A DNA stretch of 64,000 nt from Thiobacillus denitrificans. GTDB taxonomy: Bacteria; Pseudomonadota; Gammaproteobacteria; Burkholderiales; Thiobacillaceae. The number at the start of each line of letters is the position of its first letter. Within the stretch, counting starts at the first letter, position 1. Positions 45,126 to 54,800 of the stretch are shown in pieces. The notes beneath the pieces are model-generated. The model was not told the DNA's origin. It searched no databases and was given only the letters and a program-made list of their open reading frames with translations. The stretch spans positions 62,001 to 126,000 of the forward strand of contig DDRS01000034.1 of NCBI GenBank assembly GCA_002343685.1, given 5' to 3'. Both the position numbers and the translations under genes were made by a program.

Positions 45126-46345
45126 GGCGCAAGCAAAGGCTGGATGCGGACAGTAAGCGCCGCATGGGCGGCCCGCAGGGCATGTTCGGCTGCCTGCGGC
45201 GTGGCGGCCCGGCTGAAGATGAAGCCGAGATAGCTCGCACCCGCGGGCGGCGGCGCCACCAGCTGGCCGGCCTGGGCGGTGATTTCGATGCCACTGACAT
45301 GCGGTACGTCACGCGCCGCGTCGAGGCCGTCGACGCCCTGCAGGATACCGCTCGCCGGCACAGGGATCATCATCACGCCGGCCGCCTCCTTGCCCGTCTG
45401 CGCCGGCAGCGGCAGGTCCGCTGCATGACGCAGCACGATTTCGGCCGACGTCATGCCCAGCGTTGCGTCCAGCACGCGTCCGCATAGCCCGCCGATGCCG
45501 CGCGGCGCGATTTCGAGCAGCCACACGCCAGCGTCGTTGATGCGGGCTTCGGCATGGATCATGCCCTCGGCCACGCCGCTCGCCATACAGGCGCGCTGCA
45601 CGGCGGCGGCCAGCTCGGCCTGTGTGGCAGCTGGCAGGCGCGAAGGCGTGACGAACAGCGTTTCCTCGAAGTAAGGCCCGTCGAGCGGATCGGGTTTGTC
45701 GAACACGGCAAGAACCTGCAGCGCGCCGCGGACCAGCACGCCGTCGAGTGCAACTTCGGCACCCGCGATGAAACGCTCGACCAGCAGGCCTGCGCCGGCG
45801 TCGCGCTGGGCGCGCGCCTGGATGCGCCGAACCTGTCCGAGCGTGCGCCTGAGTTGATCGACATCGTCCACCCGGATCACGCCGCGGCTGGCGTTCAATC
45901 GGCGCGCTTTCACCACCAGCGGAAAACCCAGCGCAAGCGCGGCACCCACGTCATCGTCGCCAACCTCGACAAAGGCAGGGCAGGGCAATCCGATCGTCTG
46001 CAGCTGCCGGCGAAAACGCAGCTTGTCGGTCAAGGTCGCCACGGCCTCGGGCGGATTGCCGGGCAGCTGGAGTGCCACGCGCAGTTGCGCAGCCAGGGCC
46101 GCGCCGTGATCGTCCACGGCCAGCACCGCATCGACGGTCTGCGTCAAGGCGCGCAAAACCTGGGGCAAGGCGATGTCGGGCTGATCGAAAGGCACGCTCA
46201 TCAGCGGCGGCAGGCCCCAACCCGGCGCAAGCTGATGGCAATAGTCGGCACAGGCGACGAGTTCGATGTTCAGCCGCTTGGCAGCGACGATGAAGTCCTG
46301 GTTGGCATAACCCGCGGCGGGGAGCAGCAACAGGAGACGCGGCAT
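45122..46345 (-). CDS. ATP-grasp domain protein
   Basis: 407 residues. The N-terminal part (LLLPAAGYANQDFIVAAKRLNIELVA) is a pre-ATP-grasp fold. LTDKLRFRRQLQTIGLPCPAF and FPLVVKARRLNASRGV form the nucleotide site. EARINDAGVWLLEIAPRGIGGL carries the metal ligands. Such enzymes join a carboxylate to an amine or thiol. ATG 46345 is 2 bp after the radical SAM stop. Product unknown. An upstream frame extension to 46396 is not supported. Confidence 0.85.
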   Translation of the reverse strand: MPRLLLLLPAAGYANQDFIVAAKRLNIELVACADYCHQLAPGWGLPPLMSVPFDQPDIALPQVLRALTQTVDAVLAVDDHGAALAAQLRVALQLPGNPPEAVATLTDKLRFRRQLQTIGLPCPAFVEVGDDDVGAALALGFPLVVKARRLNASRGVIRVDDVDQLRRTLGQVRRIQARAQRDAGAGLLVERFIAGAEVALDGVLVRGALQVLAVFDKPDPLDGPYFEETLFVTPSRLPAATQAELAAAVQRACMASGVAEGMIHAEARINDAGVWLLEIAPRGIGGLCGRVLDATLGMTSAEIVLRHAADLPLPAQTGKEAAGVMMIPVPASGILQGVDGLDAARDVPHVSGIEITAQAGQLVAPPPAGASYLGFIFSRAATPQAAEHALRAAHAALTVRIQPLLAP

Positions 46346-46347
46346 GG

Positions 46348-47763
46348 TTAGAAGCTGGCGAGTTGGGTTTCGGTCGGCTCGGCGCAGCAGTACCAAGGCT
46401 CGGAAAGATGCGCGATGGTCTCGCCGAATTGCGCGGGATCGAGCGGCGGCGGCGTCTCGGCCAGCGCGGCATGGGTGCGTGTCCAGATTCCGGCGAACAC
46501 ATCGGCACGCGGCAATCCCTTTTTCTCGGCATCCATCACCCAGGCCATGACCTCACTTTGCAACGCATCGACGCGCGGGTCATCCGCCTGCCACGGATAG
46601 CCCAGCATGGCCTCGTCGAAGGCGCCGACCTGTGCGGCAAAATCGGACAAGTGCAGAAGGTGCGATCCCTGTGGCACCAGCAGGCGGATCGCCAGCTGTA
46701 CCGGCGGCACGGCTTCGACCAGCCGCAGGCGCAGCAAGGTGGCGAGCAACTCGCGATAGCCTGCCAGCGTGGTCCACGGCGTGAACGGCACGAAGGTGGG
46801 GGCCAGCGCGATACCGAGCCTGCGGCAGTGCGCCAGCGCTGCTTCGAAATCGGCACGGGTATGGCCCTTGGCGAGGCGATCAAGGATCGCGTCGTCGACC
46901 GATTCGACCGCGGTGACGACGAACAACAGGCCGCATTGCCTGAGGCGCGGCAGCAGGTCGGCGTGGTTCAGCAGGTGCTCGACCTTGATCGTGGCATCCC
47001 AGCTCAAATCGGGAAATTGCGCATGCAAGGCCTCGGCCACTTTCAACGCATGGGTCGGCCCATTGAGAAAATCGGGATCGCCAAAACTGATGTGCTGCGC
47101 ACCCACTTCGACCTGCTGCGCGATGTCGGCCATCACCGTCTTCACCGGGACGATGCGGAATTTCCCTTCGTACACCGGCACCACCGGACAGTGGCGGCAC
47201 AGATGTTTGCAACCGCGGCTCGCCTCGGCGAAGCCGGTGATTTTTTGCGTGCCGTCGGCCAGGATCAGTTTGGCGTAGCGCTGCAGATCGGGCAGGCCGC
47301 GTCGTTCGGGCAGCAGGAACGTGATCTTGTCGCGCCGCACCAGCGTGTCGGCCGGCGCAATCCCCGTCCGCACCCAGTCCAGCAGATCGGGCTCGGACTC
47401 GCCGCCGAAGACCGCGTCCACGCCCAGTGTTTTCAGCCATGCGGCATTGACCGGCGCATACAGGCCGAACGTGGCGATGCGCGCACGCGGAGCGAGCGAG
47501 CGGATTTTCGGCAGCGCCGCAGCAGCAATCCGCGTGGCGGTATGCATGCCCAGGTAAATCGCCACATATTCGGCATCAGCAAAAGTGGCGGGATCGAGTT
47601 TTTGCTGCGACAGGTCGACGCAGGCGGCGGCAATGTGTTCGCGCGCGAACCACGCGGCAGGCTGCGCCAGATTGAACGGCTGGCGACCCAGTTCGTACGG
47701 GCTCACCAAAACAACACGCGCCCCGGAAGGCGCGTGTGTGGGTGCCGCACAGGAACCGCCCAT
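46348..47763 (-). CDS. CCAEP-tail radical SAM protein
   Basis: 471 residues. The N-terminal part resembles a B12-binding-like fold (ARVVLVSPYELGRQPF) but lacks a clear DxHxxG cobalamin motif. The radical SAM cluster is C185-x3-C189-x2-C192 in SRGCKHLCRHCPV. The C-terminus ends CCAEPTETQLASF, with Cys459-Cys460. This fits a family known as CUAEP/CCAEP-tail radical SAM proteins, where some members have selenocysteine in place of the second Cys. Here both codons are TGC. It is followed directly by the ATP-grasp gene. Reaction unknown. Confidence 0.85.
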   Translation of the reverse strand: MGGSCAAPTHAPSGARVVLVSPYELGRQPFNLAQPAAWFAREHIAAACVDLSQQKLDPATFADAEYVAIYLGMHTATRIAAAALPKIRSLAPRARIATFGLYAPVNAAWLKTLGVDAVFGGESEPDLLDWVRTGIAPADTLVRRDKITFLLPERRGLPDLQRYAKLILADGTQKITGFAEASRGCKHLCRHCPVVPVYEGKFRIVPVKTVMADIAQQVEVGAQHISFGDPDFLNGPTHALKVAEALHAQFPDLSWDATIKVEHLLNHADLLPRLRQCGLLFVVTAVESVDDAILDRLAKGHTRADFEAALAHCRRLGIALAPTFVPFTPWTTLAGYRELLATLLRLRLVEAVPPVQLAIRLLVPQGSHLLHLSDFAAQVGAFDEAMLGYPWQADDPRVDALQSEVMAWVMDAEKKGLPRADVFAGIWTRTHAALAETPPPLDPAQFGETIAHLSEPWYCCAEPTETQLASF

Positions 47764-47768
47764 GACGG

Positions 47769-48167
47769 CTACTTGGCCTTGGGGCGCTGCTCGAACATCT
47801 TGGCGATCCCGGGATCGCGCGAGGCGCCGGCGGCATCCATGCGCTTGAGATACTCGTCCCACAACGCAGCTTGGTTGACGCCCAGATCGTAGAGATATTC
47901 CCAGGAATAAATCCCGGTGTCGTGGCCGTCGGAGAAGAAGAAGTTGATGCCGTACAAGCCTACGGGTTCGGCGGCATTGATCAGCACTTCACGTTTGCCG
48001 ACCTGCAGCACTTCCTGCCCGGGGCCGTGGCCGCGCACTTCGGCTGACGGCGAATAGACCCGCAGAAGTTCGAACGGCAATTCGAAACGGGCGCCGTCGG
48101 TGAAGGCGATTTCCAGCTTGCGCGAAGCCTGGTGCAACTTGATGTCGGTCGGGGTGGGATGGGCCAT
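47769..48167 (-). CDS. DUF971 (GBBH-like N-terminal) protein
   Basis: 132 residues. TDIKLHQASRKLEIAFTDG, FELPFELLRVYSPSAEV and GIYSWEYLYDLG are typical of the DUF971 domain, also found at the N-terminus of gamma-butyrobetaine hydroxylase and in iron-sulfur carrier-like proteins. It is the first gene of the operon with the radical SAM gene 5 bp away. Two direct repeats with GTTTAAAC lie upstream. Confidence 0.88.
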   Translation of the reverse strand: MAHPTPTDIKLHQASRKLEIAFTDGARFELPFELLRVYSPSAEVRGHGPGQEVLQVGKREVLINAAEPVGLYGINFFFSDGHDTGIYSWEYLYDLGVNQAALWDEYLKRMDAAGASRDPGIAKMFEQRPKAK

Positions 48168-48195
48168 GTTGTAACACTCGAAATTGAACGCCAGC

Positions 48196-48230
48196 GCGAA
48201 GTTTAAACCCGTCGTGCGAAGTTTAAACCC
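48196..48230 (-). promoter_or_regulatory. Two direct repeats GCGAAGTTTAAACCC upstream of the DUF971 gene
   Basis: Identical 15-bp repeats at 48196-48210 and 48216-48230, 20 bp apart centre to centre, each with the palindrome GTTTAAAC. They lie 29-63 bp before the DUF971 start and about 40 bp past the tRNA-Arg 3' end. Spacing of two helical turns suggests an operator, though no regulator is identified. Confidence 0.45.
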
Positions 48231-48272
48231 TTGAGGGACAAGGGGCTGAAGCCGATGGGGGATCGGGGAAAC

Positions 48273-48349
48273 TGGCGCGCCCGGCGCGATTCGAACGCAC
48301 GACCCCTGCCTTCGGAGGGCAGTACTCTATCCAGCTGAGCTACGGGCGC
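48273..48349 (-). tRNA. tRNA-Arg (anticodon CCG)
   Basis: Complete cloverleaf of 77 nt on the minus strand: acceptor GCGCCCG/CGGGCGC, D-arm GCTCAGCTGGATAGAG, anticodon stem CTGCC/GGCAG with loop CTCCGAA, T-loop TTCGAAT, and an encoded CCA end. The anticodon CCG reads CGG, a common Arg codon in this GC-rich genome. Confidence 0.96.
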
Positions 48350-48432
48350 TAGGAGCCGCGAAGCATAGCCTTTTTGCCACGTTGCGTCTATCCGCCGGGC
48401 GCGACGCCCTTTCCTGTCGGGGTGGCTTTCCT

Positions 48433-48438
48433 TATAAT
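48433..48438 (+). promoter_or_regulatory. -10 element before cytochrome c5 gene
   Basis: Perfect TATAAT 35 bp before the ATG at 48474. The -35 region is poor. It is divergent from tRNA-Arg. Confidence 0.5.
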
Positions 48439-48473
48439 CGCCGCTTTCGATGCCACCCCCCAAGGAACCTTTC

Positions 48474-49274
48474 ATGGCCGATTCGCACGCCAAGATGACT
48501 CAAGCCACCCCGCAGGAGATCATCATTTCCGTTCTTGCCGGATTGTTCGCGCCCCTGCTGGCGATTTTCCTGATCGTCATGCTGGTGCTCAGCATTCAGG
48601 ACAAACATCTGCCCGACACCACCAGCGAAGCCGCCCAGAAAGCAACGCTCGACCGCATCAAGCCTTTCGCCCATCTGGTCGCGCTCGACGCCAATGCGCC
48701 CAAGGTCGAGAAGTCCGGCCAGGAAGTCTTCGAGGCCGTGTGTACCACGTGCCACACGCCCGGCGCGCTGGGCGCACCCAAGTTCGGCAACAAGGGCGAC
48801 TGGGGGCCGCGTATCAGTCAGGGCTATGAGACCTTGATCAAGCATGCCCTCGAAGGCATTCGCCAGATGCCGCCGCGTGGTGGCGACGGCGACTTGTCCG
48901 ATACCGAAGTGGCTCGCGCAGTGGCCTACATGGCCGATGCAGCCGGCGCCAAATTCAAGGCGCCGGAAGCTGCAGCACCGGCCGCGCCCGCAGCTGCCGC
49001 GGCGTCGGCCGCCAAACCCGACCCGTCCAAAGGCAAGGCCGTCTACGAGGCCAATTGCGCCGTCTGCCATGCCACCGGCGTGGCCGGCGCCCCCAAGATG
49101 GGCGACAAGGCGGCCTGGGAACCGCGCGTAAGCCAGGGTTATGCGACGCTCTACAGCCATGCGCTGAACGGCATTCGCGGCATGCCGGCCAAAGGCGGCA
49201 ACGCCGGCTTGTCTGAAGCCGATCTCGCCAACGCGGTCGGCTTCCTCATGACCCAGGGAGGCGGCAAGCTGTAA
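48474..49274 (+). CDS. Diheme cytochrome c5-type protein
   Basis: 266 residues. An N-terminal membrane anchor (ISVLAGLFAPLLAIFLIVMLVLS) holds two similar cytochrome c domains in the periplasm. Heme motifs are CTTCH and CAVCH, each followed by GAPK. An Ala/Pro linker joins the domains. AAGGA lies about 8 nt before ATG 48474; the in-frame ATG at 48450 is less likely. Probably an electron carrier near terminal oxidases. Confidence 0.93.
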   Translation: MADSHAKMTQATPQEIIISVLAGLFAPLLAIFLIVMLVLSIQDKHLPDTTSEAAQKATLDRIKPFAHLVALDANAPKVEKSGQEVFEAVCTTCHTPGALGAPKFGNKGDWGPRISQGYETLIKHALEGIRQMPPRGGDGDLSDTEVARAVAYMADAAGAKFKAPEAAAPAAPAAAAASAAKPDPSKGKAVYEANCAVCHATGVAGAPKMGDKAAWEPRVSQGYATLYSHALNGIRGMPAKGGNAGLSEADLANAVGFLMTQGGGKL

Positions 49275-49333
49275 ACCGGAATTGCGCGAACGGGCGTCGC
49301 CCAAACGCGCAGGGAGACGAGGAGCCCGCGGCC

Positions 49334-49789
49334 ATGAAATACGTCACTTTGCTGACCATGCTGGCCCCCCTGTCGCTCGCGGCCTGCGATCAATCCGCCA
49401 TGCCCCCGGCGGGAATGGGCATGGCGCCCACCCCGATGCAAACCGGGCCCCACGCCATGCGCCCGCCTGAATTGCCCGCCGCTTCCGCACAACCCGTTCC
49501 GACCGCCGCGCCCAGCAGCGACGGCACTCCTGCCATCCAGTCCGACCTCGCTCATGGCCTGCGGGTCTATCGCCAGACCTGCGCCTTCTGCCATGACAAG
49601 GGCATCTCGGGCGCACCGATCATCGGTGAAGCCAGCGACTGGCGTCCTCGCCTGGCCCAGGGTATGACCGCCCTCTACGCTTCGGCCCTGCAGGGCAGGA
49701 ACGCCATGCCGGCCAAGGGTGGCAATCCGTCGCTGGCGGATGCCGACGTCCGGGCGGCGGTCGATTATCTCGCCGGGCAGGTACGGTAA
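49334..49789 (+). CDS. Cytochrome c5-like lipoprotein
   Basis: 151 residues. Signal peptide with lipobox SLAAC (Cys18), a Met/Pro/Ala-rich spacer, then one cytochrome c domain with heme motif CAFCH and a GAPIIGEASDW segment similar to the preceding cytochrome. Probably an outer-membrane or periplasm-facing electron carrier. Its stop overlaps the next ATG by one base. Confidence 0.9.
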   Translation: MKYVTLLTMLAPLSLAACDQSAMPPAGMGMAPTPMQTGPHAMRPPELPAASAQPVPTAAPSSDGTPAIQSDLAHGLRVYRQTCAFCHDKGISGAPIIGEASDWRPRLAQGMTALYASALQGRNAMPAKGGNPSLADADVRAAVDYLAGQVR

Positions 49790-50556
49790 TGGCCCATCTG
49801 CCACGCGTCTGCCCCCAGTGCGGAAGCGACAAGATTCGCAGCGGCTCGCTGCATGCCCATGACGGGATTCGTCACCTGCTGCTGCACACACCGCTGCGCT
49901 GCCGCGACTGTCGCCATCGCTTCTGGACGTTCAATCCCCTGAAGCCGGTGCTGCTGCTGGCAACCCTCGGTGCACTGGTTGGCATCACCGCCTGGTTTGC
50001 CATCGACCCGAGCGACACCATGACCGCCGTACAGGAACCCATCAGCGTGCCTCACGCCCGGGCCGAGAAAGGCGATGCCGAGGCCCAGTTGCAACTGGCC
50101 ATGCGTTATGCCGAGGGGGATGGCGTGATCCAGAACGACAAGGAAGCGGCCCGCTGGTTTGCCCTGGCTGCCCAGCAAGGCCTGCCCGAAGCGCAATATC
50201 GTTATGGCCTCGCCTTGCTGAAGGGGCGCGGTGTCGTGCAGGATTACCGCGCAGCCTTCAGCTGGATCGAAAAACCCGCGAAAAGCGGTTACGCCAAGGC
50301 GCAGTACAGCCTGGGCGAACTCTACCGCTATGGAACCGGCACGGCGATCGACAAGGCACGTGCCTATCTCTGGTTCAACCTCGCCGCGGCGCAAGGGATC
50401 GAGGCCGCCGCCAAGGCGCGCGACAGCCTGGTATGGCAGCTGAAACCCGAACAGATCACGGCGATGCAGGAAGAGGCCCGGCGCATGAGCCCGACGCCCT
50501 CGTCACCCCGCCCGGCGCAAGCGCCCGCAGCGGCACCGGCCCCCGCCACGCCCTGA
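49789..50556 (+). CDS. Zinc-ribbon membrane protein with Sel1 repeats
   Basis: 255 residues. The N-terminal zinc ribbon has CPQCGS and CRDCRHRF. A membrane helix follows (VLLLATLGALVGITAWFA), then Sel1-type TPR repeats (AEAQLQLAMRYAEGDGV, PEAQYRYGLALLKGRGV, AKAQYSLGELYRYGTGT) and a Pro/Ala tail. The Sel1 part is probably periplasmic and the ribbon cytosolic. It is joined to the cytochrome gene (TAATG). Possible role in cytochrome assembly or envelope sensing; not proven. Confidence 0.85.
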   Translation: MAHLPRVCPQCGSDKIRSGSLHAHDGIRHLLLHTPLRCRDCRHRFWTFNPLKPVLLLATLGALVGITAWFAIDPSDTMTAVQEPISVPHARAEKGDAEAQLQLAMRYAEGDGVIQNDKEAARWFALAAQQGLPEAQYRYGLALLKGRGVVQDYRAAFSWIEKPAKSGYAKAQYSLGELYRYGTGTAIDKARAYLWFNLAAAQGIEAAAKARDSLVWQLKPEQITAMQEEARRMSPTPSSPRPAQAPAAAPAPATP

Positions 50557-50582
50557 ACGAGGGCGCGCCCGGCCATCCCGTT

Positions 50583-51860
50583 TTACGGATGGGCGTGCTC
50601 GCCGTCCTGGTCCGCGGCTACATCGAGCGGCCACAATCGATGGGCGTCCAGCTTCAATCGGGCATCTGCCGCCAACGCAGCGAACTGCGCCTGCTGGGCG
50701 TTCAACTGGCCTTCCAGCGCCAGCCGGCGGTTGAGTAGCACCTGGTCCAGACTGCCTTCGCCCAGGCTGTAGGCACGCGCCGCCAGCCGCGCCGCCTCCG
50801 CCAGCGACTGGGCGGCATGGTCGGCCTGCTGCCAGTTTGCCACCTGGGCCGCCGCCGCCTCGAAATCCGCGCGCGCTTCCTGACGCAAGCGTTGCTCCAG
50901 ACGGATGGCTGCCTCTTCCGCGGTGGCGCTGAGTTGCTCGGCGGCCTGCTGGTCGGTACGCCGCGCGCTACCCGGCAACGTCAGCCCGACGCTTACGCCC
51001 AGCTGGTGCTCGCTGCCGCCCAATTCATTCTTGTAGAACACGCCGACAGTGGGGTCGACGCTGCGGCGGCTGGCCAGTTGCCGGGCCGAGGCCCGCAACA
51101 CCTCGGCCTGGCGCCGCGCACGGAACAGTTCGTGATTGTGTGCCAGCACGGCGCTGACATAGTCCTCGACCGGCCCGGCTGGCTCGACCGGCGACGGCAA
51201 CGTGTCGTCCGCCGTCACCGGCAGGCCCGGGTATTGCGCCATGAGCCGGCTGCGTGCCCGTTGCTCGCGCGTGGCCGCCTGTTGCTGCTGCAGGCGCGCC
51301 TGCGCCAGCGCAGCTTCCGCGTTGACGCGCTCGGAACGCGGCGCCTCGCCCAGGCGAATGCGCGCATCCACGGTGGCGAGCTGCTGTTCGGCCAGACTCA
51401 CCTGCGCCAGCCACAGCCTGGTCTGGCCGGCTTCGTTCAGCCAGTCGAACCAGAGCGCAAGCAGTTGCCGTCCGCTTTCGTGCATCGCTTCGCCGTAACT
51501 CGCTTCGGCATGGGCGGTCAGCGCACCGGCAAGCACGCGGTCGGCCGCGGCGCGCCCGGGCAGGCGCAGCGGACGCGACAGCGCCACGCCCCACTCCGCG
51601 AAACGATCCTGCGGCGTATCGATCCGGCGTTGCAGGGCGTCCGCGCCCAGCACCCACTCTTCGCGGCCGCGGCGCAGGCTCTCGCTCCTCAGCGATTGCG
51701 CGGCAAATTCGCCGCGTGCCTGCGCCACCATGGGCGAGGCACGTAGGGCGGCTTCGGCAGCGGCCGGATCGGGCAGATAATCGGCGTAGGCCGCCGTGGA
51801 TAAAATCGGCGCGGCGAATGCCAGTGCCAGCGCGAGACTCAATGTGTGCACGGCCTTCAT
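50583..51860 (-). CDS. Outer-membrane efflux protein of metal RND system (CzcC-like)
   Basis: 425 residues with a signal peptide (LSLALALAFAAPILSTAAYA) and a TolC/OEP fold of two repeats rich in Ala, Gln and Arg helices. It is the last gene of an adaptor-pump-channel operon on the minus strand, with its ATG overlapping the pump stop. There is no lipobox, unlike the NodT-like channel at 23.2 kb. Confidence 0.88.
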   Translation of the reverse strand: MKAVHTLSLALALAFAAPILSTAAYADYLPDPAAAEAALRASPMVAQARGEFAAQSLRSESLRRGREEWVLGADALQRRIDTPQDRFAEWGVALSRPLRLPGRAAADRVLAGALTAHAEASYGEAMHESGRQLLALWFDWLNEAGQTRLWLAQVSLAEQQLATVDARIRLGEAPRSERVNAEAALAQARLQQQQAATREQRARSRLMAQYPGLPVTADDTLPSPVEPAGPVEDYVSAVLAHNHELFRARRQAEVLRASARQLASRRSVDPTVGVFYKNELGGSEHQLGVSVGLTLPGSARRTDQQAAEQLSATAEEAAIRLEQRLRQEARADFEAAAAQVANWQQADHAAQSLAEAARLAARAYSLGEGSLDQVLLNRRLALEGQLNAQQAQFAALAADARLKLDAHRLWPLDVAADQDGEHAHP

Positions 51861-54800
51861 GCGTGCGCTCCTTTCAATATGAATTGGCGGTACAACAGCG
51901 GCAGCATCACCAGCGTCAGCAGGGTGGCGCTGACCAGGCCGCCGATGACGACGATGGCGAGCGGGCGCTGGATTTCGGAACCGGGTCCGGTCGCGAACAG
52001 CAGCGGCACCAGGCCGAACGCGGCGATGCTGGCGGTCATCAGCACCGGACGCAGGCGCCGCAACGCGCCGTCACGCACCACGGCGTCGCCCTGCAACCCC
52101 TGCGCACGCAACTGGTTGAAATGGCTGACCAGCACCACGCCGTTCAGCACCGCGATGCCCAAGAGCGCAATGAAGCCGACCGAGGCGGGCACCGACAGGT
52201 ACTCACCCGACGCCGCCAGGGCGAAGATGCCGCCGATCAGCGCCAGCGGCACGTTCATCATCACCAACAGCGCCTGGCGCGCATCGCCGAACGTGACATA
52301 CAGCAGGAAGCCGATCAACAGGAGCGCCACCGGCACCACGATCATCAGGCGTTTCGCGGCACGCTGCTGGTTTTCGAACTGGCCGCCCCAGGTGATGCTG
52401 TAGCCGGGCGGCAGCTTGACCTGCGCGGCCACGGCAGCTTTCGCGTCCTCGACGAAGCTGACCAGATCGCGGCCAGCAACGTTGCTCTGCACCACGGTGA
52501 AACGGGCTGCGTTTTCACGCTTCACCGCCACCGGTCCGTTGGTACGCTTCAGGTGCGCCACCTGGTCGAGGCTGATCTCGCGGCCATCCGGCAGGGTCAG
52601 GCGCAGCGCCTGCAGGGCATCGGGCGACGCGCGCAAATCGGCGGGCCCGCGCAGTTGCAGCGGGATGCGCCGTCCCTGTTGCTGGATCGTGCCGATGACT
52701 TCGCCCTCGAGTTGGGTACGCAACAGCATGGCGATGTCGTCGGCACTGAGGCCGAAACGGGCAGCCGCATTCCGGTCGACCTCCGCCTGCAGGTACTGCA
52801 CGCCCGCATTCTGCTGGGTATAGACGTCGGACGCGCCAGGGACTTTCCCGACCACGTTGAATATCTCGCCGGTCAGCCGGTTGAGCGTGGCGAGATCGGG
52901 GCCAAAAATCTTGATCGCGACGTCGCCGCGCGAGCCGGTGAGCATTTCCGAAACCCGCATGTCGATTGGCTGGGTAAAGGTGTAGGCGATGCCGGGAAAG
53001 CCTTCGACCACGGTTCGGATTTCCCCGATCAACCATTCCTTGTCCGGACGACGCCACTCGGCCATCGGCTTCAGCACCAGGAAGGAGTCGGTGTCGTTGA
53101 GTCCCATCGGATCGAGCCCGAGTTCGTCGGCACCGGCGCGCGCAACGATGCGGCGGATTTCCGGTATGTTCTTCAACAGCGCCTGCTGCACCCGCAGATC
53201 CTGCGCGACAGCCTCTTCCAGGCTGATCGAGGGCAGTTTTTCCAGCTGCACCAGGATATCGCCCTCGTCCATGGTGGGCATGAAGGTTTTGCCGATCAGC
53301 GGATAAACGCCGACCGCCGCCAGCATCAATACGCCCGCAGTAACGTAGACGAACTTCGGCCGCGCCAGCGCGCGATCGAGCAGCGGCGTGTAAAGGCCTT
53401 GCGCCTTGCGCAGCAGCCACGGATCGGTGTGCGCGCCCTGCTTCAGCAATATCGAGGCCAGCACCGGGATCACGCTGAGCGCCAGCAACAGGGATGCCGC
53501 CAGGGCGAACACGATGGTCAGCGCGACCGGCGCGAACAGCTTGCCTTCCAGGCCTTGCAAGGTCAGCAGCGGCAGGAACACGATGGCAATGATGGCGATG
53601 CCCGAGGTCACCGGGCGGGCGACCTCCTGGGTCGCCCACAGTACACGCTGCAGCGGCGTTTCGCTGGTGTCTTCCGGGTCGTGCGCCAGATGCGCGACAA
53701 CGTTCTCGACCACCACCACCGCCGCATCGACCAGCAGGCCGATCGCGATGGCCAGTCCGCCCAGGCTCATCAGGTTGGCCGACAGCCCGAACTGACGCAT
53801 CAGCACAAACGTCGCCAGCACGGACAGCGGCAGGATCAAGGCCACCACAATGGCCGCGCGCAGGTTGCCGAGAAACAGCAGCAGCAGGATGACCACCAGC
53901 ACCGCCGCCTCGAGCAGCGCCTTGCTCACCGTGCCGACGGCGCGATCGACCAGTTGCGCGCGATCGTAGAACGGCGAAATCGTCACCCCCTTGGGCAGCG
54001 TGGCCTGGATATCTGCGAGCTTGGCCTTGACGTTCTTGATGAGCTCGCCCGCATTGACGCCTTTCAGGCCGATGACCAGGCCTTCCACGGCCTCGCCCTT
54101 GCCGTTTTGCGTCACGGCGCCGTAACGAGTCATCTCACCCAGTTCCACGCGTGCGACGTCGCCGACAGTGACGACCACGCCGCCCACTGTCTTGATGCCG
54201 ATGTGTCGCAGATCCTCCAGCGAACCGATGCCGCCGTTGACGCGCACCACCCAGGTTTCCTCGCCTTCGTTGACGCGCCCGGCGCCGTCGTTGCGGGTGT
54301 TGCTTTCCAGCGCCTTGCGTAATTCGTCGTAGGTGATGCCGCGCGCGGACAGTGCCGCTGGATCAGGGCTCACCGCGAAGGTGGCGACGCGGCCACCGAG
54401 CGAGTTCACGTCGGCCACGCCGGGGATCGCCCGCAACTGCGGACGCACCGTCCAGTCGAGCAGGGTGCGCTTCTCCGTCAGCGACAGCGGCCCTTCGAGG
54501 GTGAACATGAAGAGTTCCGACAGCGGCGTGGAAATCGGCGCCAGGCCGCCCGATACGTTGGCGGGCAGATCGCCCTTCACGTTGGCGAAGCGCTCCGCCA
54601 TCTGCTGGCGTGCCCAGTAGATGTCCGTGCCTTCGGCAAAATCGACGGTAATGTCGACCAGTGCGTTTTTCGACTGGCTACGCAGGATGGTCTGTTTCGG
54701 AATGCCCAGCAGTTCGGTTTCCACCGGTTGGGCGATGCGCGACTCCACTTCTTCCGGCGTCATGCCCGGCGCCTTCAGGATCAGCTTGACCTGGGTGGTC

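Noticed and set aside
46381..46392. Selenocysteine in the radical SAM tail
   Set aside because: Both cysteine codons are TGC and no in-frame TGA is present, so this is the Cys form.
51716..54322. 868-codon open frame on the plus strand
   Set aside because: It shadows the metal RND pump gene and has a His/Gln/Arg-rich composition with no domain.
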